From Anaerolineaceae bacterium (GTDB taxonomy: Bacteria; Chloroflexota; Anaerolineae; Anaerolineales; Anaerolineaceae): 7,760 bases of DNA. The DNA lies in contig PMIV01000056.1 in NCBI GenBank assembly GCA_003158355.1, positions 1 through 7,760 of the forward strand, given 5' to 3'. The translations under genes were made by a program, and so were the position numbers. Positions 6,891 to 7,760 of this stretch are shown in pieces. The first letter of the stretch is position 1. Each line of letters begins with the position of its first letter. Below the pieces are notes generated by a model that was given only the letters and a program-made list of their open reading frames with translations, ran no database searches and was not told the DNA's origin.

Positions 6891-7723
6891 ACGTCCTTCT
6901 CTATGCAAAAAACGATCTCATTCTCAAGTTCGATCTCGTGGATTTGCCAGGGCAGACCTGCAATGGTTTCTTGAACCAGGCGGCGGTGCTGCTCCGTTTT
7001 GGGATGGCTGCCGGTCAGGTTTTTGGTGGGTAGCGAGACCAACAAATGGCGGGCATGGATCTGCTGCCAGAAATCACGGTTGCAGCCGCGGCGGCGCTGC
7101 TCAAATCTGTGGGCCTCTTTAAAGAAGAAAGCCACATCTGCTTCAATTGTAGGCGGGTTCACCAGAATATCTTGATGGATAGCCAGCGCTGCCATACCGT
7201 TCAGCACAAAGAGGTGATTGATGGCATCCAGGCGGGGCTGGTGCAGGTCGTAGGCGTAATACTGCACATCTGCTGGCAGTTCCATCCAGGGGAGCGCAAA
7301 GGGATTTAATGCGCAGGCCAGATCCAAAATAATATGAGGCTGACCGGTGAAAGCGAACAAGCGTTCATAGAATTGCGGCAAAATAGACAGGCGTTCGCGG
7401 GTGGAGGCATGGGTCGCGAGGATTTTCTGGCAAGCTATTTTAATGGTCTGTGGATCATTAGTCTGATAGGCAGCATCCAAGTCGTGCTGGCATTCCAGAT
7501 AATCGGGGTCGCCCAGGTAGGGAGCTACCAGATGGTGCAGCTTTTCGCGGACGATATGGTCCACTTCGCGCGGGTCATCAGTCTGCTCGCGGGCACGTTG
7601 GATCAGATCCAGCACGGTCTCGCGCGGTAGGTCGAGTGAACGGTATTTGCGCGAAGCAATCAGGCTGGTGAGAAGTGCCTCGCTTAGAGCGGGATCGATG
7701 GAGTTGCGTGATGGTTTGCTCAT
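6887..7723 (-). CDS. ArmA/RmtB-like 16S rRNA (guanine-1405-N7)-methyltransferase family protein
   Basis: A 278-residue protein resembling the FmrO/Arm/Rmt/Kgm family, which methylates N7 of G1405 in 16S rRNA and blocks 4,6-disubstituted deoxystreptamine aminoglycosides. The similarity to RmtB that I recognise runs almost end to end. It covers LTSLIASRKYR (18-28, RmtB LTSILASKKYR); HASTRERL (105-112, RmtB HASTKERL); the SAM-binding motif ILDLACALNPFAL (132-144, RmtB VLDIACGLNPLAL); AYDLHQ (157-162, as AYDID in ArmA and CDIHQ in RmtB); QDILVNPP (184-191); FK at 201-202; and VSLPTKNLTG (229-238, RmtB VSFPTRSLGG). Departures are Ala138 for the motif I Gly, KEAHRFE where RmtB has KLLPLLE, and no GM-x2-NY segment after residue 238. 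It is about 25 residues longer than RmtB. Its TGA overlaps the rsmF ATG, and a gene tail ends 1 nt before its own ATG, which lacks a Shine-Dalgarno. Family membership is fairly sure; resistance function is unproven. Confidence 0.78.
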   Translation of the reverse strand: MSKPSRNSIDPALSEALLTSLIASRKYRSLDLPRETVLDLIQRAREQTDDPREVDHIVREKLHHLVAPYLGDPDYLECQHDLDAAYQTNDPQTIKIACQKILATHASTRERLSILPQFYERLFAFTGQPHIILDLACALNPFALPWMELPADVQYYAYDLHQPRLDAINHLFVLNGMAALAIHQDILVNPPTIEADVAFFFKEAHRFEQRRRGCNRDFWQQIHARHLLVSLPTKNLTGSHPKTEQHRRLVQETIAGLPWQIHEIELENEIVFCIEKDV

Positions 7724-7724
7724 T

Positions 7725-7760
7725 TTATTTGCGGATCAAAAAGGCCAGCTCGCCCGGGAA
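7725..7760 (-). CDS. C-terminal tail of an upstream gene (partial)
   Basis: On the minus strand a frame enters from the right edge and reads FPGELAFLIRK before TAA (7725-7727), one nucleotide before the ATG of the Rmt-like gene. The spacing and direction suit the last codons of an upstream gene in the same operon, which would explain why the next gene lacks its own ribosome-binding site (translational re-initiation). Eleven residues are too few to name a product, and chance cannot be excluded. Confidence 0.45.
   Translation of the reverse strand, partial: FPGELAFLIRK

Noticed and set aside
6891..6908. TTG start of rsmF at 6908 adding six residues
   Set aside because: ATG 6890 has AAGGA just upstream and makes the standard ATGA overlap with the preceding gene.

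Overview
The window reads like a bacterial chromosome segment of moderate GC with AT-rich intergenic gaps. The gene content fits a Chloroflexota (Anaerolineae-like) bacterium: a large secreted beta-helix protein rich in Asn, Ser and Thr, with a bacterial Ig-like domain; an unpartnered OmpR-type regulator; and a chromosomal homologue of the ArmA/Rmt aminoglycoside-resistance methyltransferases. The taxonomic guess is an inference; no rRNA or tRNA is present to fix it. There are no mobile elements, CRISPR arrays or RNA genes that I can support.

Layout. Left part, minus strand: the first ~1.85 kb is the N-terminal ~616 residues of an exported parallel beta-helix protein, cut by the left edge and probably starting at a TTG codon. 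About 300 bp upstream of it, on the same strand, is an OmpR/PhoB-type response regulator with no kinase beside it. The gap between them holds a 10-bp-arm inverted repeat. Centre: rsmI (plus), convergent with a YhhQ-family queuosine precursor transporter (minus) with their stop codons overlapping, then rsmE (plus), divergent from the transporter across a ~43-bp gap centred on a 14-bp perfect palindrome. Right part, minus strand: a tight run consisting of a gene tail at the right edge, an ArmA/RmtB-like 16S rRNA methyltransferase homologue, and rsmF, the last two joined by an ATGA start/stop overlap. The 3' ends of rsmE and rsmF overlap by 21 bp.

How the genes relate. Four genes in about 4.6 kb encode enzymes whose characterised relatives methylate the decoding region of 16S rRNA: RsmI (C1402), RsmE (U1498), RsmF (C1407 in E. 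coli) and the ArmA/Rmt family (G1405). The translational coupling of an Rmt-like gene to rsmF is the most striking point, because G1405 and C1407 lie two nucleotides apart in helix 44. The Rmt-like protein keeps most family motifs but departs from them at several places, so it may be a housekeeping or altered-specificity relative and not a resistance enzyme. The transporter in the middle also concerns RNA modification, since its family imports precursors of the tRNA nucleoside queuosine.
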